NCBI RefSeq assembly: GCF_910592395.1
Contig: NC_088321.1
Coordinates: 1,364,001 to 1,428,000 of the forward strand
DNA length: 64,000 nucleotides
Direction of reading: 5' to 3'
Source of the DNA: Lineus longissimus
Taxonomy: Eukaryota > Nemertea > Pilidiophora > Heteronemertea > Lineidae
Both the position numbers and the translations under genes were made by a program. Below are positions 35,176 to 46,945 of this stretch, piece after piece. Every line of letters begins with the position of its first letter. Position 1 is the stretch's first letter. The notes beneath the pieces were generated by a model, which ran no database searches, was not told the DNA's origin, and was given only the letters and a program-made list of their open reading frames with translations.

Positions 35176-35514
35176 GGTCATTTCAAAAACAACAGAGCGG
35201 TCGATCTGCGGACGATTTCAAAAAAACAAAAACATTAGTATCAGTGCATGTGTGGGATAGCAGCAGAATGTTTTGTTCATGCTTCGTTGGGTTCATCATG
35301 ATCATTTGAATAAAGATCCATTAAATGTCAATGTAAAGCTGTATTTGATGGAATGTTTTTTAAGAATAAACTCGACGTATTATGGACATTGTCGTTTTGT
35401 TACATTTTTTGAATGGCTTTGTTGACACTCGTCTCCGCACTCTGGTGCGCTCCAGACGCAGTTGACCGGGCTCGTCATGTCGCCCGGTACCACGTGATAA
35501 CGAAGTCGAACGAT

Positions 35515-35571
35515 CATGACAACGGGATAGGCGTTCACGTGGACGTTTCGGGGGTTTGCGAAAACTCCCTA
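35515..35571. mobile_element. Right half of a TAGGGAGTTT MITE
   Basis: GGGATAGGCGTTCACGTGGA and GCGAAAACTCCCTA match the right end of the copy at 77-652. No left end is visible. Confidence 0.65.
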
Positions 35572-35905
35572 ATGACGAAATAACTGAAAACGTGAATCAG
35601 GAAATATTAGTGTAAACCTATCCCTCTAGATGTCAGCAGCAGTCTATGACATGAATGAATTCACTTGCACTAGAGGTGTCAGTTCAGGGGATGAAATTCT
35701 AGACTGGTTTCGCAATGATCCTTCCGAACGACGAACTACGGAGTGCAAAACGTATACTCGAACGTAATGTCACGTGCAACCCTCACTATCCTCTCGGGTT
35801 CCAGCCGAACTCGGCCTTGGATTTCAATGACGGCCCTCGAACGCCATCTAACGGCATTTTAAAGAACTTTGCACTTGCGCAACCAGGAGACAGGCCATAG
35901 GCCAT

Positions 35906-36062
35906 GCTCGTCTGAGGGCGACCCCTTTTGGTCTCTGATGCTATCTATGTTGGTTCCGTGTAAAATGTACAGAGCTACTCCCCCCCCCCCCCCCACCAAA
36001 CCATACGAGGCGCCTGGTGCCTAGTTTTGAAACTAATTATTAACTGGGTTACAACGTTTGGA
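35906..36062 (+). repeat. Dispersed repeat with C15 tract
   Basis: Second copy of 33778-33905, here with a run of 15 C (35980-35994) where the other copy has only CACCCAATCCAACC. The C-run therefore arose inside an existing repeat. Confidence 0.6.
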
Positions 36063-36490
36063 CCAAGAACATGCATGTTCTTCAACGAACCCGTACGCCA
36101 CCTTACGCCAAGGATATACACTAAATCTGCATACCTTTCCTCACCTGTGGATAGTATGTTATTCGATTACAATGTAACCGAATACAATTTGATCAGCTAT
36201 TTATATACTTGAGGATTAAATGATAAATACCTGCATTATAAGTATGTATTTGCAATCATCTTTAGGTGTTAACGCTACCAGCTTTAAGTACAGTTAGGTA
36301 GACGGCAAATACGCCCGCAAATACGGCTTCACTGCATCCTCTCACAACAGGAGGACTTTAAATCTTTCCGAAATATACATGTATGTAATCGAAGTGGAGG
36401 GCGTTTTAGAAACGAATACAGCCGACTCCGGCAGGTGCCAGCGCAAAAACCCACCAGAGCTTGTGCTCCAGACTGCTCACTCTGGGACAC
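36063..36490. other. Non-coding, nothing recognised
   Basis: No gene or repeat of note. Confidence 0.4.
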
Positions 36491-36493
36491 TGA

Positions 36494-36796
36494 GAGGACG
36501 ACATCCACCCTTTCAGCTCTAAGATCTGTAAGCCAGGCAAAAAGAAGCTGGGTGCTGTTTGTCTAGTGTGTAATTGCACCCAGGGTGCTTATTGTCCAGT
36601 CGATCTCGAACCTGGGTACCATTTGTCGGCACCCAGGACAACATCCACCCTTTCAGCTCTAAGATCCGTACGCCAGGCAAAAAGAAGCTGGGTGCTGTTT
36701 GTCTAGTGTAATGGCACCCAGGGTGCTTATTGTCCAGTCGATCTCGAACCTGGGTACCATTCGTCGGCACCCAGGACGACATCCACCCTTTCAGCG
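36494..36796 (+). repeat. 2.1 tandem copies of a 139-bp unit
   Basis: ACATCCACCCTTTCAG begins at 36501, 36641 and 36779. The copies differ at only a few positions (ATCTGTAAGCC versus ATCCGTACGCC). Within the unit GCACCCAGG words recur. Confidence 0.9.
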
Positions 36797-37539
36797 CTAC
36801 TAGATGTCGAAAATGCTCCACAGCCCAATGCGCTTCGTTAGCTGTCAGTCACGCTTATGAAACCCATTCTTCTTATTTGCGTATGAAAACAAATGATCGA
36901 GGTAATGGAACAAACAGGTGTACACGTTTCTTTTTATTTACATTGATAAACGACGATGTCGACCGAAAGAACAATGAGTTATGAATACCGCCCTACTCTG
37001 GGCGCATTGGCGTGACGAGTGTTGTGCTTCGCATTCGTGACCTTGTCAACCATTCTGAACCTCAGAGATAGCCCGTTCGTAGCCCCACCCCCATCCCACC
37101 CCCACACGCACACACCTAAATCAACTCGGCACGGCAATCCCAATGTTCAGATATACTGTACATAACTGTGTATCAGGTTAACCGAAATGTACTGGTTTGT
37201 TTCACCATGCTTTACACATGCCGCAGTGCATTATACACAGAAAATGTACGTATCACTGTACGCAGATATATTGGCATATAACACAGTCTGCCTCAGCCTA
37301 TATAGACATATATCATGCATACATATGCACAGTGGAACAACGTGCATTACAGGTCAAGTTAGACTTCTGATATGATGGGGTTATGTGTATGTTTACATGT
37401 GCACACACTTGTATACGTATCAGCAAAATGATATCATGTTTCCCTTGCGTTAAAGGGGGACTATAGGTATGACCGGAGAATATGGAGAGAGGGGCTGCGA
37501 CATGCGATTATAATCACTGCTATGTGCGACAATCAAAAG
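36797..37539. other. Non-coding, nothing recognised
   Basis: No gene supported. Confidence 0.4.
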
Positions 37540-37690
37540 TGCCAGTTTGGCCCTATCGACGCCTATGAATGATGTTTCGTGGAGGTCGATGATATCAAGT
37601 TTTGCCCCAATAACCCTTTGATAAGACGTACAGTAGAACGATGGGAATTTCGACTTAGATACAAGCGAACTTTGTTTAAAGACAGTAGAC
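37540..37690 (-). repeat. Dispersed repeat, same family as 4332-4430
   Basis: On the minus strand it carries the same ordered blocks (CTTTGTTTAAAG, CCATCGTTCTAC and TTATCAAAGGGTTATTGGGG). It abuts the element that holds the 98-bp satellite and could be part of it. Confidence 0.6.
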
Positions 37691-37734
37691 CCTGTATTGG
37701 TGTTGGCATTTCTTTTAAAGCAGATTCCGCACGA

Positions 37735-40700
37735 GCGATACGATGCCCTTCTCGTACATCATCGGTACCAAAGCACACGATGCCTCATCAAGTTATACGC
37801 GAGTTTCTGAATGGAACCCTATCACTGGCCCTCTTGTCCACATCCTCACCAGGACGACAGCTGACTGATCTGTGCTGTACTCATAAACAGAAGAGAGTGA
37901 GTTTCTGAATGGAACCCTATAGCAGGCCCTATTGTCCACATGTTCATCAGGACGACAGCCAACTGATCTGTGCTGTACTCATAAACAGAAGAGAGTGAGT
38001 TTCTGAATGGAACCCTATTGCGGGCCCTCTTGTCCACATGTTCATCAGGACGACAGCTGACTGATCTGCGCTGAACTCATAAACAGAAGAGAGTGAGTTT
38101 CTGAATGGAACCCTATCGCGGGCCCTCTTGTCCACATGTTCATCAGGACGACAGCTAACTGATCTGTGCTGTACTCATAAACAGAAGAGAGTGAGTTTCT
38201 GAATGGAACCCTATTGCGGGCACTCTTGTCCACATGTTCATCAGGACGACAGCTGACTGATCTGCGCTGAACTCATAAACAGAAGAGAGTGAGTTTCTGA
38301 ATGGAACCCTATTGCGGGTCCTGTTGTCCACATGTTTACCAGGACGACACCTAACTGATCTGCGCTGTACTCATAAACAGAAGAGAGTGAGTTTCTGAAT
38401 GGAACCCTTGTCCACATGTTCATCAGGACGACAGCTAACTGATCTGTGCTGTACTCATAAACAGAAGAGAGTGAGTTTCTGAATGGAACCCTATTGCGGG
38501 TCCTCTTGTCCACATGTTCATCAGGCTGAGTCCAGCTTACTGATCTGTGCTGCACTCATAAACAGAAGAGAGTGAGTTTCTGAATGGAACCCTTGTCCAC
38601 ATTCTCACCAGGACGACAGCTAACTGATCTGCGCTGTACTCATAAACAGAAGAGAGTGAGTTTCTGAATGGAACCCTATAGCAGGCCCTCTTGTCCACAT
38701 GTTCATCAGGACGACAGCTAACTGATCTGCGCTGTACTCATAAACAGAAGAGAGTGAGTTTCTGAATGGAACCCTATTGCGGGCCCTCTAGTCCACATGT
38801 TCACCAGGACGACAGCTAACTGATCTGGGCTGTACTCATAAACAGAAGAGAGTGAGTTTCTGAATGGAACCCTATTGCGGGCCCTCTAGTCCACATGTTC
38901 ACCAGGACGACAGCTAACTGATCTGGGCTGTACTCATAAACAGAAGAGAGTGAGTTTCTGAATGGAACCCTATTGCGGGCCCTCTAGTCCACATGTTCAC
39001 CAGGACGACAGCTAACTGATCTGGGCTGTACTCATAAACAGAAGAGAGTGAGTTTCTGAATGGAACCCTATTGCGGGCCCTCTAGTCCACATGTTCATCA
39101 GGACGACAGCTAACTGATCTGGGCTGTACTCATAAACAGAAGAGAGTGAGTTTCTGAATGGAGCCCTATTGCAGGCCCTGTTGTCCACGTGTTTATCAGG
39201 TCGAGTCTAGCTTACTGATCTGTGCTGTACTCATAAACAGAAGAGAGTAAGTTTCTGAATGGAACCCTATTGCGGGTCCTGTTGTCCACATGTTTACCAG
39301 GACGACAGCTAACTGATCTGTGCTGTACTCATAAACAGAAGAGAGTGAGTTTCTGAATGGAACCCTATTGCGGGCCCTCTTGTCCACATGTTCATCAGGA
39401 CGACAGCTAACTGATCTGCGCTGTACTCATAAACAGAAGAGAGTGAGTTTCTGAATGGAACCCTATTGCGGGCCCTCTTGTCCACATGTTCATCAGGACG
39501 ACAGCTAACTGATCTGTGCTGTACTCATAAACAGAAGAGAGTGAGTTTCTGAATGGAACCCTATTGCGGGCCCTCTTGTCCACATGTTCATCAGGACGAC
39601 AGCTAACTGATCTGCGCTGTACTCATAAACAGAAGAGAGTGAGTTTCTGAATGGAACCATTGTCCACATGTTCATCAGGACGACAGCTAACTGATCTGCG
39701 CTGTACTCATAAACAGAAGAGAGTGAGTTTCTGAATGGAACCATTGTCCACATGTTCATCAGGACGACAGCTAACTGATCTGCGCTGTACTCATAAACAG
39801 AAGAGAGTGAGTTTCTGAATGGAACCCTATTGCGGGCCCTCTTGTCCACATGTTCATCAGGACGACAGCTAACTGATCTGCGCTGTACTCATAAACAGAA
39901 GAGAGTGAGTTTCTGAATGGAACCCTATTGCGGGCCCTCTTGTCCACATGTTCATCAGGACGACAGCTGACTGATCTGCGCTGAACTCATAAACAGAAGA
40001 GAGTGAGTTTCTGAATGGAACCCTATCGCGGGCCCTCTTGTCCACATTCTCACCAGGACGACAGCTAACTGATCTGCGCTGTACTCATAAACAGAAGAGA
40101 GTGAGTTTCTAAATGGAACCCTATAGCAGGCCCTATTGTCCACATGTTCATCAGGACGACAGCCAACTGGTCTGTGCTGTACTCATAAACAGAAGAGAGT
40201 GAGTTTCTAAATGGAACCCTATCGCGGGCCCTCTTGTCCACATTCTCACCAGGACGACAGCTAACTGATCTGTGCTGTACTCATAAACAGAAGAGAGTGA
40301 GTTTCTGAATGGAACCCTATCGCGGGCCCTCTTGTCCACATGTTCATCAGGACGACAGCTAACTGATCTGCGCTGTACTCATAAACAGAAGAGAGTGAGT
40401 TTCTGAATGGAACCCTATTGCGGGCCCTATTGTCCACATGTTCATCAGGCTGAGTCCAGCTTACTGATCTGTGCTGCACTCATAAACAGAAGAGAGTAAG
40501 TTTCTGAATGGAACCCTATCGCGGGTCCTATTGTCCACATGTTTACCAGGACGACAGCTAACTGATCTGTGCTGTACTCATAAACAGAAGAGAGTGAGTT
40601 TCTGAATGGAACCCTATCGCGGGCCCTCTTGTCCAGATGTTCATCAGGACGACAGCTAACTGATCTGTGCTGTACTCATAAACAGAAGAGAGTGAGTTTC

Positions 40701-40870
40701 TGAATGGAACCCTATAGCAGGCCCTCTTGTCCACATGTTCATCAGGACGCCAGCTAACTGATCTACGCCGGACCTTTAAACAGGAAATGAAAAGGTTCAT
40801 TTTCATCGCCGGAGCAAATGTGACAAGGAAGCTGAGCTGAATGGCTGGACGGGCGAAATCCTCTTTAACT
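37735..40870 (+). repeat. 98-bp satellite, about 30 units, inside a dispersed element (copy C)
   Basis: The unit runs GAGTTTCTGAATGGAACCCT, then a TTGTCCACATGTTCATCAGG block, GACGACAGCTAACTGATCTG and CTCATAAACAGAAGAGAGT. About thirty copies lie between about 37788 and 40757. The left edge (GCATCATCAAG-like, TATACGCGAG) and right edge (TAAACAGGAAATGAAAAGG, GCGAAATCC) equal the flanks of the single-unit copies A and B, so the array grew inside one copy. Some units lack 14 bases (84 bp). Four adjacent units at about 38760-39130 share private variants (CTCTAGTCC, GATCTGGGCTG), a sign of recent local amplification. The minus-strand frames here are repeat by-products. Confidence 0.95.
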
Positions 40871-41514
40871 GCGAGGAAAATGGCAAGATAGGGTAATATG
40901 CGACAAAACAAGATTTAAATCATTCGTTTACGGGATGTTTATTTTACAGCAGGTAGGCTGGTGTGTTGTTGTCTAGTTTTACTGACAGAAACTGACATTG
41001 TTTGGCGTTGAACACGATCTAACGGTGATAAATAAATCTTTAAACACACGATCTACATGTAAAAAGCTCGAAGATAAATTACCCACTTGCTGCAAAAATC
41101 CCTCAGAACCGACAACTTTTTTATAATGTGTTGATGGATTACGCCACAAAGACACATCCGCCTTGTAGAGCACTGTTTTGCGATGTTTTCATTGGTGTTA
41201 AGTGTATGAATAGGAGGATTGAGACGGAACTCTTTCCCGCCAGGTTCGTGATTCTATAAAGATGGTCCCATCACAGTGCGTGCAAACATCGCCGAAAAAA
41301 ACACTTTAAAAAGTTTCCGAACGCTGCCAAGTTCGCCAGTTCTAATACATGTTCTGTTATGGCTCGTTATAACTTCTATAACGGATTCCATCTGAGATCT
41401 GTGATTATCTCACAGCAGATACGACCACGTTGTTCCTTGATGGGACATAAAATCTATATGGTGACTGATGTATGTATCCATGCGCGGGTGTATGGCGGTG
41501 ATTGATCATCAACG
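40871..41514. other. Non-coding, nothing recognised
   Basis: No gene supported. Frame 40979-41173 is unrecognised. Confidence 0.4.
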
Positions 41515-41945
41515 TTCTATCCATGGGCCCATCCATGGATTGATGATGGAGAACGGGTCCATCCATCATAGATCTATGGATGGAACTTATGGTCGTATCT
41601 ACCATGGGTCCATCCATGGATAGATGATGGGGAACGGGCCCATCCATCATAGATCTATGGATGGAACTTATGGTCGTATCTACGATGGGCCCATCCATGG
41701 ATCGATGATGGAGAATCCCCATCACAGATCTATGGATGGAACTTATGGTCGTATCTACAATGAGCCCATCCATGGATAGATGATGGAGAACGGGCCCATC
41801 CATCATAGATCTATGGTTGGAACCCATGGTCGTATCTACATGGGGCCCATCCATGGATAGATGATGGAGAATCCCCATCATAGATCTATGGATGGAACCC
41901 GTGGACGTATCTACCATGGGTCCATCATTGATCCATGGGTAGAAT
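41515..41945. repeat. 81-bp minisatellite of ATCCATGGAT palindromes
   Basis: Units start (GGGCCC or variant) at 41525, 41606, 41687, 41762, 41843 and 41918, so the period is 81 or, with a 6-base deletion, 75. Both are multiples of three, which keeps a minus-strand frame open for 188 codons (41405-41971); I regard it as a by-product. The unit is full of CCATGG, CCATCCATGG and AGATCT palindromes. Confidence 0.9.
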
Positions 41946-42118
41946 CCGTTATAATTTTTTGGACAGGCCATCAGAAAATTAATATTAGAACAAGTGAACT
42001 ACTCTTATTTTCAAGAATCCTGAGGACTGTTACTCAAATTGGTTTACACTTTGCTTCATACGTTCAATTTCATGGGACCCACCTTCGGGCCTATGATGGA
42101 ACTCTCATCAATGAAACG

Positions 42119-42490
42119 TCCATGGGCCATCAATGGATCTACCATGGGTCATCAATGGATCTACCATGGGCCATCAGTGGATCTACCATGGGTCATCAAT
42201 GGATCTACCATGGGCCATCAATGGATCTACCATTGGCCATCAATGGATCTACCATGGGCCATCAATGGATCTGCCATTGGCCATCAATGGATCTACCATG
42301 GGCCATCAATGGATCTACCATGGGCCATCAATGGATCTACCATGGGCCATCAATGGATCTACCATGGGCCATCAATGGATCTACCATGGGCCATCAATGG
42401 ATCTACCATGGGCCATCAATGGATCTACCATGAGCCATCAATGGATCTACCATAGGCCATCAATGGATCTCCCATTGGCCATCATAGCAT
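42119..42490 (+). repeat. 22-bp satellite CCATGGGCCATCAATGGATC(TA)
   Basis: About seventeen near-identical 22-bp units. Since 22 is not a multiple of three and no unit contains a stop, all three plus-strand frames are open and encode the same 22-residue cycle in different registers. The words (CCATGG, ATCAATGGAT) link it to the adjacent 81-bp array and to single stretches near 5000-5040 and 43187-43215. Confidence 0.95.
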
Positions 42491-42562
42491 CTATGATGGG
42501 ATCCCGTCGAAAATGAGGTTTTTGATAATCATCATGGATCCGTCCATGGGCTTATCAATGAT

Positions 42563-42699
42563 GAGACAATACCACCAATGAATATTCATAGGTTGGAGGG
42601 TCGAGGCCTATCAATTAGACGCGAGTATGTTTTTAACTCTCAAGTACATATTTGGAGAGGTATTGAAAAAATATTTGCTGTGGCAAGTCTACAGATATA
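42563..42699 (+). mobile_element. Left part of the element seen at 96-539
   Basis: From GAGACAA onward it follows the copy at 96-232 closely (CACCAATGAATATTCATAGG, CAAGTACATATTTGGAGAGG). It then breaks off into an unrelated repeat. The right end is absent. Confidence 0.8.
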
Positions 42700-43349
42700 T
42701 GATCCATGCCTGGACACCTTTGCATGTGTGATGGAAACTTTCGCTCGTGCATTACTCTTGAACGAAGGTCCCGCCCCCAGGCCAAAATGCCAAGTTGCAA
42801 CCCAGCTCCGGCCTCTAGTCTGCCTTTAACAGCAAAATAACTATCACGGTAAAGTTCTAAGAAAGCACTTAATAAATACATATCTGCTCAGATTGGGGGA
42901 CCCCCTGTGCCCTCGTATCTGAGGCCGAGGATTATACAAAAATACTAGGCCTATATTTTTATCAGGTGAAGAGGCCTAGCTACCGTTCATGCCCTATCTG
43001 TGCTAAGCAAAATAAACGAAAAAAATAACACTCCGCCGCTGACAGGTGAAGCGTTATTTTAACACTTCATGACCGATGTACAAAAGCTTTAGATATTTAG
43101 ATAAGTTTCAGCAACCTTGCATGCATGATAACTGTAGTATACACAGGTGAAGACTCCGTCCACGGAGAGTTAATGGCCTATGAACGAGTCATCCACGGAT
43201 CGTCCATGGATGGAACGTTCGATTAATCCCCATCAACTATCCGAACGGCGTGTCCCCTTAGACGCCCGATGACATCATACAGTCATGTATTTTGCCATTC
43301 CCGCGAATAAATGCCTTGGGCGTGAAACATTCTCTAAATCGCCATGTAT
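42700..43349. other. Non-coding, repeat relics
   Basis: 42700-42830 distantly resembles the dispersed repeat at 5040-5240. 43187-43215 holds GTCCATGGATGG palindromes. No gene. Confidence 0.4.
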
Positions 43350-43522
43350 CAGTGGAACCTCTCCAAGCGGACACCTCTCTATTAAGGACAACCGCTGTAT
43401 TAAGGACACTAGCGTTGGTCCCAAATTGGCTGTTTTCCATACAGTTTGACTTTTCTAATCGGGAGACCTCTCTATTAAGGACAACACTAGTTGGTCCCGA
43501 GGTTGAGTTTGCGGTTCTACTG
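43350..43522. mobile_element. pogo/Tigger-like MITE, copy 3
   Basis: Starts CAGTGGAACCTCTCCAAGCG, ends GGTTCTACTG followed by TA. The interior is more diverged than in the other copies. Its left TA is separated by one extra base, so the exact end is uncertain. Confidence 0.8.
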
Positions 43523-44008
43523 TATAAGCCTTCAACCCTACTTCGATCTGTTCCATAGAATATGAAGCAGTGTGAAGTATTACAGCTGGTTTGAATGGCA
43601 TTATTGGGTTAATAAATTATTCATTTGGAAAAAATAGGAGAGTCAAAACATCGAATTGTTACACCATGCTTGATTAGTTGCATCTGAATTGGTTGGGAAG
43701 TTGACCTCATCAAATATATATAGTTCCACTGTATGTTACGTCTTAGGGTCTTTATACTGTACACATTTAATTGTATTGTTTTTAGAATTAGGAAACTCTA
43801 TCACGTGTCCTGCATAGTTCACGATATTTTGATTGGGAGTCAAAAAATCAATTAGTTTATGCACAAAGAACAAAACCGTATAACAATTCATCGATTTATA
43901 ATTAATTCTACCTTCTGAAAGTTCACAAAGCATGTTTTATTTTTATAGGGCACAGGACCATGTTCACAGAGCAACTGAGGCTTGAAATCAGAACGTTTGG
44001 ACCTCCCG
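43523..44008. other. Non-coding, nothing recognised
   Basis: AT-rich sequence without a supported gene. Confidence 0.4.
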
Positions 44009-44090
44009 TCGTCGTGGTCGTCGTGGTCGTCGTGGTCGTGGTGGTGGTAGTGGTGGTGGTGGTGGTCGTCGTCGTCATCGTCGTCGTTGC
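44009..44090. repeat. GTC/GGT trinucleotide microsatellite
   Basis: Mixed GTC and GGT triplets over about 80 bases. They make a His/Asp-rich minus-strand frame (43888-44112) that I do not consider coding. Confidence 0.9.
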
Positions 44091-44551
44091 GTATGACTTG
44101 ATGCTGCATCAATTGCTATAATACCGATTGTAGAGTGGGAAGGACATAGCAGGGCTCGTGCGAAATTCACTTAAGCCAGAGTCAAACCAGAATTCAGGGT
44201 CAAATCTTGGTAATGAGCACGTTTGAGGAACGCCTTCCGCATCCCGTAGCTTTACCGAGATGAACAAATACCAGCGTCTATTTACTTTTTCAACAGACAG
44301 TACATGCAACTGCTTTCTTACCAAGCGAAATTTCTCCTAAAGTCCCCTGGATTCTTGCTCCGTTGTGCCTAAGCCTTGCTACATTACTAAGTTAAATTCT
44401 TGCGCAAATATCTCGGTAGCTAATCGGTTAATTACTTGGGGGTTTTCTCACCTGCTAGTGCTAATTAACCCTCTATGATGTTATTCTGAGAAACATCATT
44501 TTGATATACATGTAATGTATAGTAAAGAGTATGTTTTTGTCTCGATATATA

Positions 44552-44729
44552 TAGTAGAACCTCTCTATTAAGGACACCCTCACGACTGAAAAGTGCCGTC
44601 CTTATCAGGGAGGTGTCCTGATTAGAGAGGTCAAATTGAATGGGAACAACCAATTTGGGGCCAAAACTAGTGTTCTTAATAGAGATGTTGTCCTTAATAG
44701 AGTGGTGTCCGCTAAGGGAGGTTCCACTG
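44552..44729. mobile_element. pogo/Tigger-like MITE, copy 4 (reverse orientation)
   Basis: Starts TAGTAGAACCTCTCTATTAA and ends GGAGGTTCCACTG, with TA on both sides. The core reads as the reverse complement of copies 1-3. Confidence 0.9.
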
Positions 44730-46204
44730 TACTTAAAACAAAGATGATGAGAGATGTTCAAACAAATGGCATTGTCAATAAATAGCTATGTTTCTAAAAC
44801 TCTCTGGAGAATAACACCTACAAGCTTCAGAAGAAGACGTTGCAGAAACTTCATCCTTTTTTATAATTTTGGGTCCGAGTTCTTTTTGTTGGAAAATTGC
44901 GCCCATATGGGTTAAATTATCTGTATACACTTCATATGCATAGCAACAGGGCCTATTGGATTAGGAATATTCATCAACGCTGAGCCCGATTATGCAGCAT
45001 GTTTCAGCGCAGGATCAGATGGTTACAAAGATTCCTCGTCAAGTTAACCAGCCAAAAATCATTCCTTAATCAAGGTTAAGTCTCTAGTTGCAAATATGTT
45101 TCAGCTCTTGATCTGTGAGTTGCCTAATTACTGGGATTCTGCATCGACTAGGTGCAAAGAGAATCTAGTAGGCCTAATCTGGTAAAATATTGCCAGATAC
45201 AAGGCTTGATAGAATTTTCTCGGATTTACGTAGGATCAAAAATGAGTCAGCCTGGAAACACAGGTAATTCGTGCTGAAATAGTTATCAATATAATATGAT
45301 CAATATTTTTCGATATTGTAGCCGAATTGACCAAGGTGAAAGGATTTCTGCTATCGAAATGATGTATCTCGCGGGAAAAAGAAATTAAAAAGAGGATTCA
45401 GTCTTTGTCCAATACACGGTCTTATGTCCTGAAACAAAGCTCGCTCGCAGCTAGGCCTGAATTCCCATTGTTCCACTGCTGTATCAAAAGGGCTATCGGG
45501 GCAAATCTAGATTACATCTACTCTGAGGGACAGTTTTCAAGGGTGTCGGTATGCCCACACCGGCAATGGCAAAGCAATGTAATGTCCAATCAAGTATGAT
45601 GTAGAAGGAAACCGGACAGGCCCGATAAGTGTCTTTTGATCGGCCAGTACCCGATCGGATGTTTCGATGAAGAAAATGGCGGAGGAAGTAAAACTACGTA
45701 TGACCTACGTTTCTGACCTGTGTTCTAAACCTCTCTATTATCAGCCTTCTACGTTACTAAGCTAGACTGCACAAACACCTCGCTTTCATAGATATTAATT
45801 ATGGCAGTGTAAATTCGTGTTCAACCTAGTTGCACAAAAAATGCATACATTCGAACAGAAATGTACACAAAAATGCACAGAGTAGCCAACCTACTCACGC
45901 TGAACTCAAGTTTCGTCCGCACTTCAGCTCGAGTGCATGAAAACTTAGTACATTGTCTAATGCATTTTGTATAAAATGTACACGTTTTTATCTCATGGTG
46001 AGTGAATGTTGGGTGAATTTGCCTTGATTTTACCTCAGAGTTCAGGTTAAAGCCCTGTTGTTGTTCTACAGCAATAAGATATTGTAATAACAGCATGCAT
46101 TCTTAATACTTTTATCTATTACAGAAGGTGTGAAGGCCGATTCGATTTGATATAAATTCTCGGCCAGGTTAACACTATGTGTGCCGAGTTATTCATGCGA
46201 TTTC
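44730..46204. other. Non-coding stretch, one dispersed repeat
   Basis: 45400-45530 is a plus-strand copy of the 4332-4430 repeat (TGAATTCCCATTGTTCCACT, TATCAAAAGGGCTATCGGGG). No gene supported. Confidence 0.45.
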
Positions 46205-46945
46205 TTCAACAATAAATGGTATCATCAGAAAGTGCTTATCGAGTGCTTTCAAACGAATGGTCATGTCAACAGGTTTACAAATGGTTCCATCAGTAAGTTC
46301 TGCCGGAGAGTTCTCAAACGGATGGTCATGTCAATAGGTTACAAATGGAGCCATCAGTAAGGTCTGCCGGAGAGCTCTCAAACGGATGGTCATGTCAATA
46401 GGTTTACAAATGGTTCCATCAGTAAGGTCTGCCGGAGAGCTCTCAAACAGATGGTCATGTCAATAGGTTTACAAATGGTTCCATCAGTAAGTTCTGCCGG
46501 AGAGCTCTCAAACGGATGGTGATGTCAATAGGTTTACAAATGATCGTACCATCATATAGCTATCAGTAAGTTCTTTTGGAGAGCTTTCTAAAGAATGGTC
46601 ATGTCAAACTAGCTTTTCAAATGGTATCATCAGAAAGTGCTTATCGAGAGCTTTCCAATGAATGGTCATGTCAATAGGTTTACAATTGGTACCATCAGAA
46701 AGTGCTCATCGAGAGCCTTTCAATGAATTGTCATGTCAATAGGTTTAGTAATGGTACCATGAGAAAGTGCTCATCGAGAGCTTTCCAATGAATGGTCATG
46801 TCAATAGGTTTAGTAATGGTACCATGAGAAAGTGCTCATCGAGGGCTTTCCAATGAATGGTCATGTCAATAGGTTTAGTAATGGTACCATGAGAAAGTGC
46901 TCATCGAGAGCTTTCCAATGAATGGTCATGTCAATAGGTTTAAAG
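46205..46945 (+). repeat. 64-65-bp minisatellite, about 11 units
   Basis: Each unit holds GGTCATGTCAATAGGTTTA, an ATGGTNCCATNAG block, GAGAGCT and TC.AA.GAATGG. Two subfamilies lie side by side: TCTGCCGGAGAG units on the left (about 46290-46520) and GTGCTCATCGAGAG units on the right (from about 46620). Confidence 0.9.

Noticed and set aside
37735-40870. CRISPR-like array (regular repeats)
   Set aside because: Repeats are directly adjacent with no unique spacers, and the DNA is eukaryotic.
37846-40911. Many 62-117-codon minus-strand frames with the same peptide
   Set aside because: Produced by the 98-bp satellite; they stop every two units except where 84-bp units keep the frame.
41405-42516. 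Frames of 127-190 codons on both strands, the longest in the window
   Set aside because: They coincide with the 81-bp and 22-bp satellites, whose periods and lack of stops explain them.
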